Below are positions 21,701 through 33,840 of a DNA stretch of 64,000 nt, in pieces. The notes beneath the pieces were generated by a model. It was given only the letters and a program-made list of their open reading frames with translations, did not search any database and was not told the origin of the DNA. The first letter of the stretch is position 1. Each line of letters starts with the position of its first letter. A program made the position numbers and the translations under genes. Origin of the DNA: Fremontodendron californicum (Eukaryota > Streptophyta > Magnoliopsida > Malvales > Malvaceae); assembly GCA_030761205.1 (NCBI GenBank), contig JAULJL010000024.1:17287122-17351121 (forward strand). The letters are read 5' to 3'.

Positions 21701-24198
21701 TCCATGTCAACATTCTTCAAGCAAAAGATAATGGAATTCAGTTTCTTTGTGTTTTAGATCATTGATTGTAATCCTCTTTTCTTTTCTTTTTTTCTTTTTT
21801 TTTGGGAATGTCATGCATACATTGATCCTGCATTATATTTTAGTCTCGTTTAAGGTTGGTTTAATACCAACGTTAAATTAACAAGTTTTCTAGTAGTACA
21901 TTCATAATTTTGAAAAAAAAGAATTTAAAATAGTGGATTTGAGTTTGATTTGCTATATAAATTATGAAAATAAAATGTATACATTATACAAATTAATTAA
22001 GTTTCAATATGCCTATATATATTTGAAATATTATAAAATGATAAATTTTAAATTCACAAAATATCTATTTTTTTTTTTTTTTTGAATTCACTATTAAATA
22101 TCTATAAGAGGGCATTCGGTTCGGAGAATTTTACATTACATTTAGTAATTGATTACATTTACTCCCAAGCATTAGGGGATCACTCCTTTTTTTTGTTGGG
22201 GGACGGGATCTATCTTTTGAAGCAAAATGCTTCTACCATGTAGGGGATTGATTCATTATTCTTCTAAAAAATAATTTTTTTTCTTTTCTTTTATAAAAAA
22301 TAATTTATTTGAGAATTATTTTAAAGAAAAAACTTGAGACAAAGATCAAAAAAATTTTGAAAAAAAAAATTCATTTAATATTTGGATCCAAAAATAAGTA
22401 TTTGCAAAATGAATTTCTTTGAACTTTCATTTAGCTTAATAATGAAAATATTTTCAACTTTCAAAAATATTTTTTCAAATTTTTATTCCTTAAAAGAAAA
22501 TATTAAAACTCAAGAATATTTGTCCTTTCAAAATAAAAGCTCTAGTCAAGTAGAGCACGTTGAAAATTTTCTTTTCTTGAAATCAATAATGTTAAAATTA
22601 TATTAAGTCTAAATTTTTTTTAAAAATATTAATTTGGACTTGCATTTTCAAGTAAAATCCATAAAAAATTTCATTTCTCAAAACCAATATTATCAAAATT
22701 ATATTAAGTCCAAGAAAAATAATTTTTCTTTGAAACAACAATTGGATCTACATTTGAGCTCAAATAAATAATCTCTAAAGTAAATTTTTGTTATGAGAAA
22801 TACACAAAAGAAAAAAAAAAAAAAAACAAATTTAATTTGAAAAACACACTTAAAGTATTTTTTTTTATTTTAAATAATGATCAATTTAAGGCTAACAATT
22901 TACCATTTTGATAGTGTAAGCACCAAATTTAGCATCATGATTTGGACTTTAGATTATTCGAAATAAGTCAATAACATTAGGATATGGGACTAAGTGAGAA
23001 TTGATCTTTTTTTAAACCGGAATCAATCTTAGAACTTATGACTTGTTGGGACCTGGTTTGGACAAATTAGGACAACCGGGATCAATTGGCTTCGATCGGT
23101 GCTTGTGTCGATCAAGCGGTTTGACCGACACACCTTAGTTTCGATTTACCTATTTGTCGATCGAATGGGCCTTTTAAGGAGAAAGTGGAAGGAAATCTTC
23201 TCTTTTTCCCTTGGATTTTGGACAAATATTGTAGATCGAACTTGCACGTAATTCTCGATTGTCGGTCGAGTTCAATCTTTGAACTCGATCACCTCCCTTC
23301 ATTATAGATCCAGCTAGCTAGCTTACTATGGAGTGATTGTCGATCGACACTCATCTATTACATACTTTAAAAGCAATCCCCCCAACTATTGTTCTCAATA
23401 GGGGAATTGCTTGATCTTGACTTACCACGCTTCTTTTTTTTTTTTTTTTTTTTGTGATAATTCTTGAATTAATATTTTGATAAATGTCCAAATTTTTAAT
23501 CAAATAGTCGTCCGTTCACTTTGATCTCGGCCATCCATTTCATTTCACTTAAGTAATAAATAGGTAGTTCTAATTCATTTGCAAAACACATCACAAACAT
23601 TATGAAAATTTCCATATTTGTTCTTAATCACTTCACCCTCCTTCCTTAAGAAACTTCTTAAGAATTCTTAGCCTTAACCCTCCAAATTTCTAATCCTCGT
23701 ATTTTTATTAGAGATTCAACATATTAGATTTAAGTATTTGATCACTAGAAACTTTGTCCAAAGTATTCTCATAGAATCAAACATATTTGATTATATTGTA
23801 GTAGTTAAGAAAAGTGACTAGCAGGTTTAAAGCACAAAATATAATTTAATTGGATAAATAGTCATTCTAATTAGATTATGGAAATTATACAAATGAAAAT
23901 GATTCATGATTAGAGTATCATGGGTTACGCTTTTGTGTATAAAATAAGTTAATAAAACATTTATATTGTTTGGAGTGCAATTTCAAATCTATAGTGGAGT
24001 GATGTTCAATTAATATTATATCCATTAAATCAAATAAGTGATTTTGAATTGGGTTAAAATAAGCCCTAAATTCCTACAATAACTTCAAATTTGTAATAGC
24101 AAAGTTTGTTAAAAAAGAATGAACTTTGTGTTTAATAAATGGGCTGTGTTGAAGAAACTGTCAAAGCTGTTATTGAAGCCAAAACCTATGAACAACTA
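21701..24198. other. AT-rich intergenic DNA without recognised gene
   Basis: Long A/T runs (for example 22066-22083, 22814-22826, 23433-23452). At 23070-23350 there are many scattered TCGATCG-type words (TTCGATCGG, TGTCGATCAAG, TTGTCGATCGAAT), suggesting a decayed repeat of unknown type. No open frame or element ends could be supported. Confidence 0.5.
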
Positions 24199-24447
24199 TA
24201 GGTGTTTATGAATTGAAATGGGTCGCGGTTCGATTTTTTTTAAAATTTTTTTATCTAAATTCGGTTCATAATTAAATAATATTAAAAAATATATTTTTTA
24301 TATTAATATTTGTATATTATTATAATTAAATTTAAATAAAAAATATTTTTTTATTAATAAATAATAATTCGAATAGGATCGGACCGAATTAAAAAATATA
24401 TATATTTACTCAAACCAGGCCCAATACGGAGCTGTTGAACAGGTCTA
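24199..24447. repeat. AT-rich MITE-like repeat remnant
   Basis: Begins TAGGTGTTTATGAATTGAAATG and ends near GTTGAACAGGTCTACG around an AT-rich core with GGTTCG/CGGACCGAATT phrases. Short end similarity only, no clean duplication. Confidence 0.35.
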
Positions 24448-24556
24448 CGAACAACGTCCTGACAATTTCATTGGCATAGGAAAAACTCAGCCTATATTCT
24501 AAATCCTTTCTCATTTCTTTCCACCTTCCCTTTGAAGCTTAGAACCCAAATCAGAT

Positions 24557-24868
24557 ATGAAATTTTACAATCTTTTAAATCCATTAAGCCTTGCGTATGA
24601 CTTTCTTCATTCCTACACTTTTCAGAGTCCCTCTTTCTCTTGCCATCCTCCAATGCACTCTTCGTTCTGGTTGTCTTCCTGCTCCCCAAATAAAAGCTCC
24701 TCTTTTCTTTTGCATGGCCAATCTCAATCTATTTCGGATGACCTTATGGAGATGCAAAACATTGGTTATTGTCCTAACTCTGTAATGTGCAATTACCTTA
24801 TATCATCACTTTGTGTTGTTGATAAGTTGGAGGAGGCAGTTAAAGTCTTGATTCTTGAAGGGGTGTAG
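24557..24868 (+). pseudogene. PPR protein pseudogene, N-terminal fragment
   Basis: 103 codons from an ATG at 24557 to a TAG at 24866. The N-terminus is rich in Ser, Phe and Leu, as in organelle-targeted PPR proteins. The second half, ...DDLMEMQNIGYCPNSVMCN then YLISSLCVVDKLEEAVKVL, fits a PPR helix pair of 35-residue type (aromatic/Leu, CPNSVTCNYLI, AVKVL). The frame ends in the middle of a repeat, where foreign sequence begins. It is too short to be a working PPR protein, so I call it a fragment. The matching C-terminal piece lies at 26068-26165. Identity rests on motif recognition only. Confidence 0.55.
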
Positions 24869-25071
24869 AGAGTTATTTGTTGGGAAGCTCAAAACAAGTA
24901 TTAACCCACAATATGTATTCGGGAAGAAAAAAAATACTTTACTAATAAAATTTTTGCATGGATAAAGCTACAAACGCTCCTTACAAATATTGTAGCTACA
25001 AACCTTCCTACAAACAAACTTGACTAACCACCTAAAAAGTCACAATACAACTTCTATTTAAGTGTACAGAC

Positions 25072-25846
25072 TGATAGGATCCAAGATTGTCTAATTCTAT
25101 GACAATTTTTATATAGGCCAAGATCCAAGAAGATCTAGAAAACATGGCAAAAATGGGTGGAGTTCACTTGGGCCATGTTGCAAGTTATTCAAGAAAGGCT
25201 TTAACATGCAAAATGGGCTTGCATCCAAGTTTGGTCCATGTGATTCAAGAACACAAGGTGACACAATATTTGGGCTTATTTTAAGTCTTGTAATTACTTA
25301 GGCATTTGGGCCTAACTTATGTAAAATGTCCATTAGGCCAAGTGGGGTCTACCTTCCTTAAACTATTGGACATCTTTTAAATTTAATTAGGATTGGACTT
25401 GAGCTTGTTCAGCCCATAGTTAAACTTTCTTTTAATTATGTAAGTAGTAAGCCTTGGCTGCCAAAGAGTTGCATTTGTACTAGGAGTTCTAGAGCTAGTT
25501 GAATTAGGGTTAGTAGGGAGACTATATAAACAATGTTCTAGCTGCCTATATGAGATGAATTAATCTATTGAGTTTGAATTTATCCAAAGTGAGTGTTTCA
25601 CTCTTTTTAGTTCTTGACAGAACTAACGAACTTATCAAAGAATTCCTTTCTTTGTGGCATTCTTCCTATCAAACTTAGATTCTTGAAACAAGCGTTCTTG
25701 GGGTCTAGCTAGCTTAGCTTATCTAGATTCTTTGAAACAGGATTTCACAGGGTTTAAGTTTCCCTTGCCTGAATCTTGGCTTTTTTGGGTTAGGTATCCT
25801 AAATTGTTAGTGGGTTCAAAGGGTTTAACCCCTAGGGTTCACATCA
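25072..25846 (+). mobile_element. Solo LTR, 775 bp, with perfect CAGAC duplication
   Basis: TGATAGGATCC ... GGTTCACATCA is bounded by TG and CA and flanked by CAGAC on both sides (25067-25071 and 25847-25851). A TATA box (CTATATAAAC near 25530) and following pyrimidine-rich sequence fit an LTR promoter on the + strand. No coding remains, so this is a solo LTR of an unassigned family, nested in further repeat DNA (about 24883-26060) between the two PPR fragments. Confidence 0.85.
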
Positions 25847-26067
25847 CAGACTCTCTCTCTTAGGAGGTGGTAGGTTATTTCTTACAAAAATCAAGACTCC
25901 TACTTATAAGTGAGCACTCTCCTTGGCTTAACATAATTACTCAATATGAGATGAGTACTCTACTTGACTTAATCAAATTAAGCAATGTGGGATGAACACT
26001 TCCTTAGCTCAACCAAGTGACTCAATGTTGGACTTAAACTCAATATACCCAATATTATGTTGGTCGA

Positions 26068-26165
26068 AGTACTGCAATGTGCACATTTAGAAGAACAATT
26101 GATGCAGTGGAGTTAGATATGGAAAGCTATTGAGATGATTGAATTTTTGGAGAGAGAAATCACCT
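26068..26165 (+). pseudogene. Probable C-terminal fragment of the same PPR pseudogene
   Basis: One frame gives STAMCTFRRTIDAVELDM. A second frame, after a small shift, gives WKAIEMIEFLERE. Both resemble the repeat junctions in short plant PPR proteins (VRRTxDAVELM ... WKAIEIIEFLERE). No long frame remains. The two PPR pieces are separated by about 1.2 kb of repeat. Confidence 0.45.
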
Positions 26166-26327
26166 AAATATATATATGTCAAAGTGATGTGGACTTCACT
26201 TCCACATGCAATCATTTCATGGCACAACAGGAGCAGGATTGGTGCTTAGAGATCACTTGGAAGGTGCCTCCAAGATCTCCCTCATGGAGTTGGTATGGCT
26301 ATGGTGTTGAGTTTTCACAAAATAACT

Positions 26328-27245
26328 TGTTGGATATCAATATATTATTTGTATATAAATACGTAGGTTGTCGTAAATAGATACACGGTGCATAATTTAT
26401 GTATACAATTGATATCATGTTTGAATGAGAAATTAATCTCTATGTACCCACTTGAAGTGAAAGAAAGTTGGTTGATGTTAGTAATTGGTGTGGAATCCCA
26501 TATAGGATGAACAAAGGCATAATCTTGTGGTATTTATAAGCCTTGTTTTCATGAAGGGTTGGGTCCCAAGGGGCACCCAAGTTTTTTGGTGGGTGAGAAC
26601 CTACACAAATTGAGCTGGACCGCACGTTGCCAAGCCGAGCTGAGTTGAGTCAATAATTAAATTTTTTACTGGTCAATCGACATGTTTTTCTGTCCAAACC
26701 GAACCGGCACAACCCATCCTAGATGACTGTTCGGTTCAACCGAACCAGTGCTACCAACCAAGGAACTGTCTGATTGAGACATGTCTGTTCGAACTAGACC
26801 GAACCGTTTGGTTATTTTCTTAATGACATAACTTTTATCCGAACGATTTTTTCCAACAATTGTGTCTTGTTCGAACATGTTTCTTTTCTATAAAAACCTG
26901 AGCAGTGCCTGTCATTTGGATGTACCGAAAATTAGTCTTAATTTTACTATACTGCTCTTGTTTTTTCTTATGTCTTCTGTGAGAGAGACCGAAATTTTTC
27001 TGGTTCGCCGTGTTGCTAAGAGTGTGCTCTCGACTGCAACGTAATCGAGGAGGCCTTGGACACGACTTGCAACATACTGTTAGCACCTGAGAGACAGACA
27101 ATAATCGTCTTAAGATCAGAGGTCCAACCTTGACTCGATTATCCTTTCTGTATTCGAAATTTCAGATAAGTAATCTGTTCTTTAATCTTTTAATTTATAT
27201 TTAGTAATAATAAAATATTGTTAATTGCTTAATAAATTGTCAAAA
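26328..27245 (+). repeat. 5' LTR of Copia element 3 (long form)
   Basis: 918 bp. It aligns with the 3' LTR at both ends, but carries about 464 bp (roughly 26649-27117) that the 3' LTR lacks. That segment includes a TATA-like box (TCTATAAAAACC at about 26887) and several CCGAACCG/GGTTCAACCGAACC words. The right end is altered (TTGTCAAAAA for TTGCCAACA). Confidence 0.82.
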
Positions 27246-27578
27246 AAAAATTTAAGACGATTATTTTTTTAATCTTTTACGATTATTATTGTTTATGTTT
27301 CATTACTGTTTTGAAAGCATATATATCCGGTTCATATTTTGGTACTGTTTGTGATATATATAAATGTGAATGTTTCACTTTCTTTTATTTGTTAATAACA
27401 TTCTCGTGCATGCTGTGGGTCTGAACCCACGGTTTTTGTTTCAACCGCTGCCTTGTTTAATTGCATAGGTATCTGAAAGGTTACGTTTTTTTTTAATGCA
27501 ATAACTTGGAACAATGTCAGGAGGCCCTCTTCCTTTTCCCTTTTAGTTAAGTTTGACGCCATCATGATCTTTGCTAGA

Positions 27579-27579
<1 letters not shown>

Positions 27580-27662
<83 letters not shown>
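27580..27662. repeat. (TA)n microsatellite, 83 bp
   Basis: Uninterrupted TA repeat in the leader of Copia element 3. Further arrays in the same leader lie at about 28038-28060, 28078-28096, 28182-28211, 28341-28383 and 30881-30904. Confidence 0.95.
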
Positions 27663-27666
<4 letters not shown>

Positions 27667-28184
27667 CCATTGTTAAGCAGTATATTGATAGCATGTTTTT
27701 GTGGGCCACGTTTATTAGTATTGATAAAGGAAAAAGTTTTCATTCTTCTTTGGTTTTAAGAATTGATATTTGGTACTATTATCGATTGCACTCTGTTTGC
27801 ACTGCTAATATACACGTTGTCCAGGGGATTTAAAGCTGTATGGCTTATGTCAATTTTTTACTTTTATTTGGTAAAAGTATTCTTGCATGAAACTTTGTTT
27901 AATTGTATATTTTATGGCCGTCCTAAAAGACCGTAAATGCTAGAAGGAATTTTTTGAAGCATTGTGATGATTGGTTCTAATGCAAGGGTGAAAGGTTTTA
28001 TTATCTTTTTCTTTGATTTTTGGTAATATATATACTTATATATATATATATATATATATTGGTTGTTAACATATATTATATATATATATATATATATTTT
28101 TACAATGTTCTGGACGTATATATATATATATTTATATTTTTTATATATTGATTGTGAATATATATTTGTTGTGATCTTATTTGT

Positions 28185-28216
<32 letters not shown>

Positions 28217-28339
28217 ATAACATATATTTATATTGTTACTGTTTAGTAATATTTATATATTTATAGTGTAAATATATATATTTGTGGACATAAATATATC
28301 TGTAATATATATGTGTTTGTAATATATATACATATATAT

Positions 28340-28385
<46 letters not shown>

Positions 28386-28386
<1 letters not shown>

Positions 28387-29040
28387 AGTCGATATTGCCT
28401 TGTTATGGTGGCGTCGCAGGTCTGACGATGCAAGGCGAGTGGTAGCTGCCATTGGAACGTGGGAAGAGTTCCAAAGGGAGTTTAGGCAGCAATTCTATCC
28501 CGAGTATGCCGAAGACGAGGCACGAGCCAAATTAAGGAGGCTTACCCAGCGCGGGGAGGTGCGCGAGTATGTCCGGGAGTTCTCGGAACTTATGCTTCAA
28601 ATTTCGGACCTTGGTGAGAGGGAGGCCCTCTTTTCCTTCATGGACGGACTCAAGCCCTGGGCCAAGCAAGAGCTGCAACGTAGAGGCGTCCAGGACCTGA
28701 CCCGAGCCATGACTGTTGCCGAGTCCCTAGTGGAGTTCAAAAGGTTGGACAAGACCGAGTCCTCCAAGCCCAAGGGCAAGGGCAAAGGTGAAGGAGAGAA
28801 GGATCGGCAGTCCAAGGGAGGCAACGGCAAGCCAATGATCGGGAAATGGAAGTCCACCAAGGAGGGGGACAAGAAGAAAGATCGTGAGCCCTTTGTTTCT
28901 TGTGCGAAGGCCCGCACAGGGTGCGGGACTGCCCCAAGAGAGCCAAGCTATCCGCCATAGCCAAGGAGGCTGAGGAACCGGAAAGGGAGACTCTACGGCT
29001 TGGCTCGACGATGCTCAGTTCCATTTAGGCCAAGCGTTGC
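28386..29040 (+). pseudogene. Gypsy gag, truncated at the left and frameshifted at the zinc knuckle
   Basis: Starts within the gag core (LLWWRRRSDDARR). The frame fails near 28890: the knuckle CFLCEGPHRVRDCPKR is read in the next frame. A TAG at 29026-29028 then separates gag from the protease region. Confidence 0.85.
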
Positions 29041-29058
29041 CGAAAGCAAAAGGGCTTG

Positions 29059-30881
29059 ATGTTCGTAGACATCAACGTTGCGGGCAAGCGAATGAATGCG
29101 TTAGTAGATACGGGCGCATCCGACTTGTTCATGTCCGAAGGAGCAGCCAAGAAGCTTGGGCTCAAGCTAGAGAAAGGGGCTGGATGGATCAAGACCGTCA
29201 ACTCCAAGGAAGTCCCAACCGTTGGAGTAGCACAAGGAGTCGAGCTTCAACTCGGAGAGTGGAAAGGCAAGGCCACTATCGAGGTAATCCCTCTTGATGA
29301 CTACGAACTTGTAGTTGGCCTAGACTTTCTTGATCGTATCAATGCTCTCCTTGTGCCTTTTGCCAACTGCCTATGCATCTTGGATCCTCATTTCCAATGC
29401 ATTTTGCCGGTCAAACGAGAGTCAGGGGCTGGAACCAAGATGCTATCAGCCATCCAGCTAGCCAAGGGTCTAAGGAAGGACCAGGACACATATCTTGCTG
29501 CCCTCAAGTTCGAAGAGTCCGGCCAGCCCTTAGAGTCCAAGGATGATACACACTTGGAAGTGCTCGAAGTACTGCAAGACTTCAAGGACGTGATGCCCTC
29601 GGAACTGCCCAAGAGGCTGCCACCCAAGAGGGAGGTGGACCATAAAATCGAGATGGTGCCCAATGCCCTACCACCAGCCAAGGCCCCCTACCGGATGTCA
29701 CCACCCGAGCTTGAGGAGTTGCGCAAACAGCTCAAGGAGCTTATCGATCCTGGGTACATTAGGCCATCAAAGGCCCCATTTGGTGCACCGGTTCTTTTCC
29801 AACGAAAGCACGATGGGTCCTTGCGTCTATGCATCGATTATCGGGCACTCAACAAGCTAACGGTCAAGAACAAGTACCCGATCCCACTCATTGCCGACTT
29901 GTTCGATCAACTTGGCGAAGCTAGATGGTTCACCAAGCTTGACTTAAGATCGGGCTACTACCAAGTGCGCATAGCCGAGGGGCATGAACAGAAGACAGCT
30001 TGTGTCACTCGCTATGGTTCATACGAGTTCCTTGTCATGCCCTTCGGACTCACGAATGCTCCGGCCACGTTTTGCACCATTATGAACAAGGTACTACAAC
30101 AACTCCTAGACCGATTTGTTGTAGTCTACCTTGATGATATTGTCATCTATAGCCGGACACTTGAGGAGCATGTGAAGCACTTACAGGAAGTGTTCCAAGT
30201 CCTTCAAGAGAATGAGCTTTATGTCAAGAAGGAGAAGTGCTCATTCGCTCAGCGAGAGGTGCCCTTCTTAGGCCACATAGTCGGAGGTGGCAAGATTCGC
30301 ATGGACAAAAGCAAGGTCCGGGCTATACTAGATTGGGAGCCGCCAACCAAGGTCACCGAGTTGCGATCATTCCTTGGTCTGGTGAACTACTACCGACGCT
30401 TCATCAAAGGCTACTCAAGCATCACCACACCCTTGACGGACATGCTCAAGAAGGGACGAGTGTGGGATTGGAATCGGGAGTGCCAACAAGCCTTTGACAG
30501 ATTGAAGCATGCTATCATGGAAGAGCCCGTGCTTACTCTTTCGGACTACACCAAACCGTATGAAGTGCATATGGATGCATCGGACTATGCCATAGGTGGT
30601 GTCCTGATGCAAGATAATCATCCAGTTGCCTTCGAGAGCCGGAAGCTCAATGAGACCGAGCGTCGCTATACGGTCCAAGAGAAAGAGATGACTGCAGTGG
30701 TGCATTGCCTCCGGACTTGGCGACACTACTTGTTGGGGTCTAGATTCGTGGTCAAAACCGACAATGTAGCCACTAGCTACTTTAAAACTCAGAAGAAACT
30801 GTCCCCCAAGCAAGCCCGATGGCAAGATTTCCTTGCTGAGTTCGATTTTTCTATGGAGTACAAGTCTGGAAAGGCTAACTT
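29059..30881 (+). pseudogene. Gypsy protease, reverse transcriptase and RNase H, open but truncated
   Basis: The frame is open from 29059 (MFVDINVAGKRMNALVDTGA) to past 30881. Protease active site DTGA lies about residue 17. The RT fingers/palm motifs are complete, with YLDDIV near residue 358 and the connection block RSFLGLVNYYRRFIKGYS. RNase H retains its first catalytic aspartate (DAS) and KTDN, then breaks after FSMEYKSGKAN, where (TA)n replaces the expected continuation. The tail after 30881 is repeat-encoded. Integrase is missing. Confidence 0.9.
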
Positions 30882-30956
30882 ATATATATATATATATATA
30901 TATAAAGTTGATCCTGTTATTTTAAATAACAGATGGCATAATGGTCTACCATAAAT

Positions 30957-31821
30957 GCAAATGCGCCTGTAGCTCCAATGCCACCACATGTTACACATGG
31001 TAAGAGACCCGAGAAGTTCAATAGTCAGGATTTCAAACGATGGCAGCATAAGATGCTGTTCTATTTGACCACTCTGAAACTAGCCTGGTTCTTACGGGAG
31101 GAGGCTTCGACTCTGGACGTGGGAGAGACTGATTATACGGCTGTAGCTTCGGTGGTTGCATGGAAGCATTCAGACTTCCTATGCAAGAATTATATCCTCA
31201 ACGGTTTGGACAACACGTTATACAACATGTATAGTCCAATCAAGGCAGCGAGAGAGTCGTGGGAGTCCTTAGAGAACAAATACAGAACCGAGGATGCCGG
31301 CACAAGAAATTTATGGTTGGTCGATTTCTGGATTTCAAAATGGTGGACTAAAAAATCGTGATTAGCCAAGTCCAAGAATATCAGTTGATCCTCCATGAGA
31401 TTGATGCCGAATGAATGATTCTTAGTGAATCATTTGAGACGGCGGCTTTGATAGAGAAACTACCACCTTTGTGGAAAGATTTCAAGAACTATCTAAAGCA
31501 CAAGAGAAAAAAGATGACTTTAGAGGATTTGATTATTTGATTAAAAATCGAGGAGGATAACCTTTGTTCAGAAAAGAGGGTTAAAGCTCAGACCATGGAA
31601 GCCAAGGCAAATATTGTAGAACATTCGCACAAGACCAACAAGAGAAAATTTGTTGGTTCTAGTTCTTCCAAAGCTAATAAAGGAACAAATTTCAAGAAGT
31701 TCACGGGAACTTGTTTCGTATGTAACAAGCCCGGTCATCGAGTGAAGGACTGCTGTCAAAACAAGAAAAGAGCTCAAGCCAACTTAGTTGATAATAAGAT
31801 TGAGCTCGCTGTTGTTGTGTA
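30957..31821 (+). pseudogene. Copia element 3 gag
   Basis: NAPVAPMPPHVTHGKRPEKF, then DFKRWQHKMLFYLTTL, LCKNYILNGLDNTLYN and SWESLENKYRTEDAG are Copia gag (UBN2-like) motifs. An ATA stands near where the start ATG is expected. A frameshift lies near 31300 and a TGA near 31540. The zinc knuckle CFVCNKPGHRVKDC (31711-31755) is intact. Confidence 0.85.
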
Positions 31822-33840
31822 ACAAGTGAACATGGTAGGAAACCCTAAGTCATGGTGGGTTTATACCGATGTCACTTGGCACGTTTGTTCTGATAGAAAG
31901 AGTTTATCCGAGTATAAAGAAGTTGTTGTTGATGAGCAATTGTTTATGGGAAACTCTTCGGTTTGCAAGGTACGAGGCCATGGGAAGGTGGTACTCAAGA
32001 TGACATCCGAAAAACAACTAACTTTGAACAATGTGGTTCATGCTCCTGAAATTCGAAAGAATTTGGTTTCCGGCTCTAGGTTGAGCAAGAACGGGTTTAG
32101 ACTTGTAAATGAGTCGGATAAATGTGTACTCACTAAATGTGGCATGTTTGTGGGTAGAGGATATCTATGTGATAAGCTTTTTAACCTCAATATTATGGCT
32201 GTTATGCCAAAGAACAAGAATAATAATTAAATTATTTCTTTTGATTATTTGGTGGTGTCCTCTAACATATGGCATGGTAGAATAGGTCATGTGTTTTACA
32301 AGACCTTGCAGAGAATCAGCAATTTGGATTTGGATTTGCTTCCGCAAATAATTATTGATAAAAATCACAAATGGAAAATTTGTGTGGAATCCAAATTGAC
32401 TAAAACTCCTTTCTATTCGATAGAAAGAAATAGTAAACCTCTATATTTAATTCACACTGATATATGTGACTTAAAGTTTGTGCCAACTAGAGGTGATAAA
32501 AAGATATTGTTATGTCTATTTGCTAAGAAGCAAAGACGAGGCCTTGGAAGTTTTTAAACTCTTTAAAAATGAGGTCGAAAATCAACTAAGCAAGAAAATA
32601 AGGAATGATATGGGTGGTGAATATGATTCAATGTTTAATGAATTCTGTTCAAAATATGGAATCAACATTCAAACCACTTCTCTTTATTTTCCTTAACAAT
32701 ACGGTATTGCAAAATGCAAGAACCGAACGTTGAAAGAAATGATGAATGCTTTGTTGATTAGTACAGGGTTATCTCAGAACTTGTAGGGGAAGCTATTTTA
32801 ATAGCTATTTATATTTTAAATAAATATACCCCATAAGAAATAAGATAAGACATTGTATGAATTATAGAAGGATTAAGGACCATCCTATAAATACACGAAA
32901 ATATGGGGGTGTCTTGCAAAGGTATCGGTTTCTCCAACTTAAAAGGTCATAATAGGACCTAAAACTATGTTGGGTGCCTCATTCGAAAAGATCATGACCC
33001 AGTCCTTGAGGGCAAGAGAAGGACATGTGAGAAAATGTCAACTTTATGCAACAAGGGTACTTGGGTATGATCATGTCGTTAATGAGGGTATCGACATAGT
33101 GAGAGGGGAAGAGTTTCATGGTATGGTATCGGCATGCCTTGGTGCTACCATGACTACCCCGTTGTGAATCGGAGGATGAGACCTTATCTTTGGGATCGGT
33201 GATCCCAGTTGGTGCCAATAGTGGCACAGACCCTGGAAGCAAACCATTAGGTTGTAAATGAATGTAAAGACATAACATACTCAATAAGCAAATTGAGTAG
33301 ATTTACAAGTAATCCTGGAAAGGATCACTGGAAGGCCATAGTAAAGGTACTCAGAAATTTGAGATACACCTAAAGTTATAGACTGCACTATATAAGATAT
33401 CCAGATACAAAATGGATATTCAATACAAAAGATTTCAAATCCACTAACGGTTTTATCTTTATTATAAGAGAAGCTGCAGTGTTTTGAAAATCTTCTAAAC
33501 AAACGTGAATAGCCAGATTTACCATGGTATCTGAAGTTATAGCTTTAGATAAAGCTGGAGAAGAAGCGGAATGGCTTCGAAAGTTTAAAAGATATTCCAA
33601 GTTGGCCGAAACTTGTGCCTGCAATTTGTATACATTGTGATAGCAAATTTGCAATTGATAGGGCACAGAGTTGTTTGTATAACGGTAAATCTCGACACAT
33701 TCGTCGAATACATGAGACTGTTAGACAGTTGCTCTCAAATGGAATTATCTCTTTTGATTATGAAAAAATCAAAGGATAATGAAGCGCGCTTACAAAAAGT
33801 TTTAACAAGAGAGCAAGTATATCATCGAGGGGAATAAGTC
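31822..33840 (+). pseudogene. Copia element 3 pol remnants (PR, IN, RNase H; RT mostly lost)
   Basis: The protease centre has decayed to WWVYTDVTWHVCS. GAG-pre-integrase (IWHGRIGHVFYKTLQ) and integrase (LIHTDICD, RNDMGGEYDSMFNEF) run to about 32960 with stops. About 32970-33260 shows no Copia homology that I recognise, and most of RT is absent. RNase H resumes about 33266-33840 (LSRFTSNPGKDHWKAIVKVL, YKMDIQY, ALDKAGEEAEWL, IHCDSKFAI), scattered over frames. Confidence 0.82.
32970..33260. other. Unassigned segment inside Copia element 3
   Basis: Stands where most of RT should be. It contains GGTGCCAATAGTGGCAC-type and GGGATCGGTGATCCC-like palindromic words and a 66-codon open frame of unknown meaning. 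It could be filler from a deletion event. Confidence 0.35.

Larger units (their letters stand above)
28386..30881 (+). mobile_element. Ty3/Gypsy fragment (gag to RNase H) between two (TA)n arrays
   Basis: It begins in mid-gag after a (TA)n array (28341-28383) and stops in the RNase H region where another (TA)n array starts (30881-30904). Gag (WEEFQREFRQQFYPEYAED, MDGLKPWAKQELQRRGVQD) is followed by a CX2CX4HX4C zinc knuckle that lies in another frame. PR has ALVDTGASDLF. RT runs PYRMSPPELEELRKQLKEL, KLDLRSGYYQVRI, MPFGLTNAPATF and VYLDDIVIYS. RNase H has HMDASDYAIGGVL. No integrase, LTR or primer site is present. PR-RT-RNaseH is open for more than 600 codons, in contrast to the wrecked Copia around it. 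Confidence 0.92.

Noticed and set aside
23070..23350. Cluster of TCGATCG words as a possible CRISPR-like or regulatory array
   Set aside because: Spacing is irregular, no repeat unit is conserved, and CRISPR arrays are not expected in a plant nuclear genome.
27543..28433. Frames with long Tyr-Ile (YIYIYI) runs
   Set aside because: Translation of (TA)n microsatellites.
32967..33167. 66-codon frame starting MLGASFEKIMTQ
   Set aside because: Not recognised, and within a broken part of Copia element 3. Kept only as an unassigned segment.
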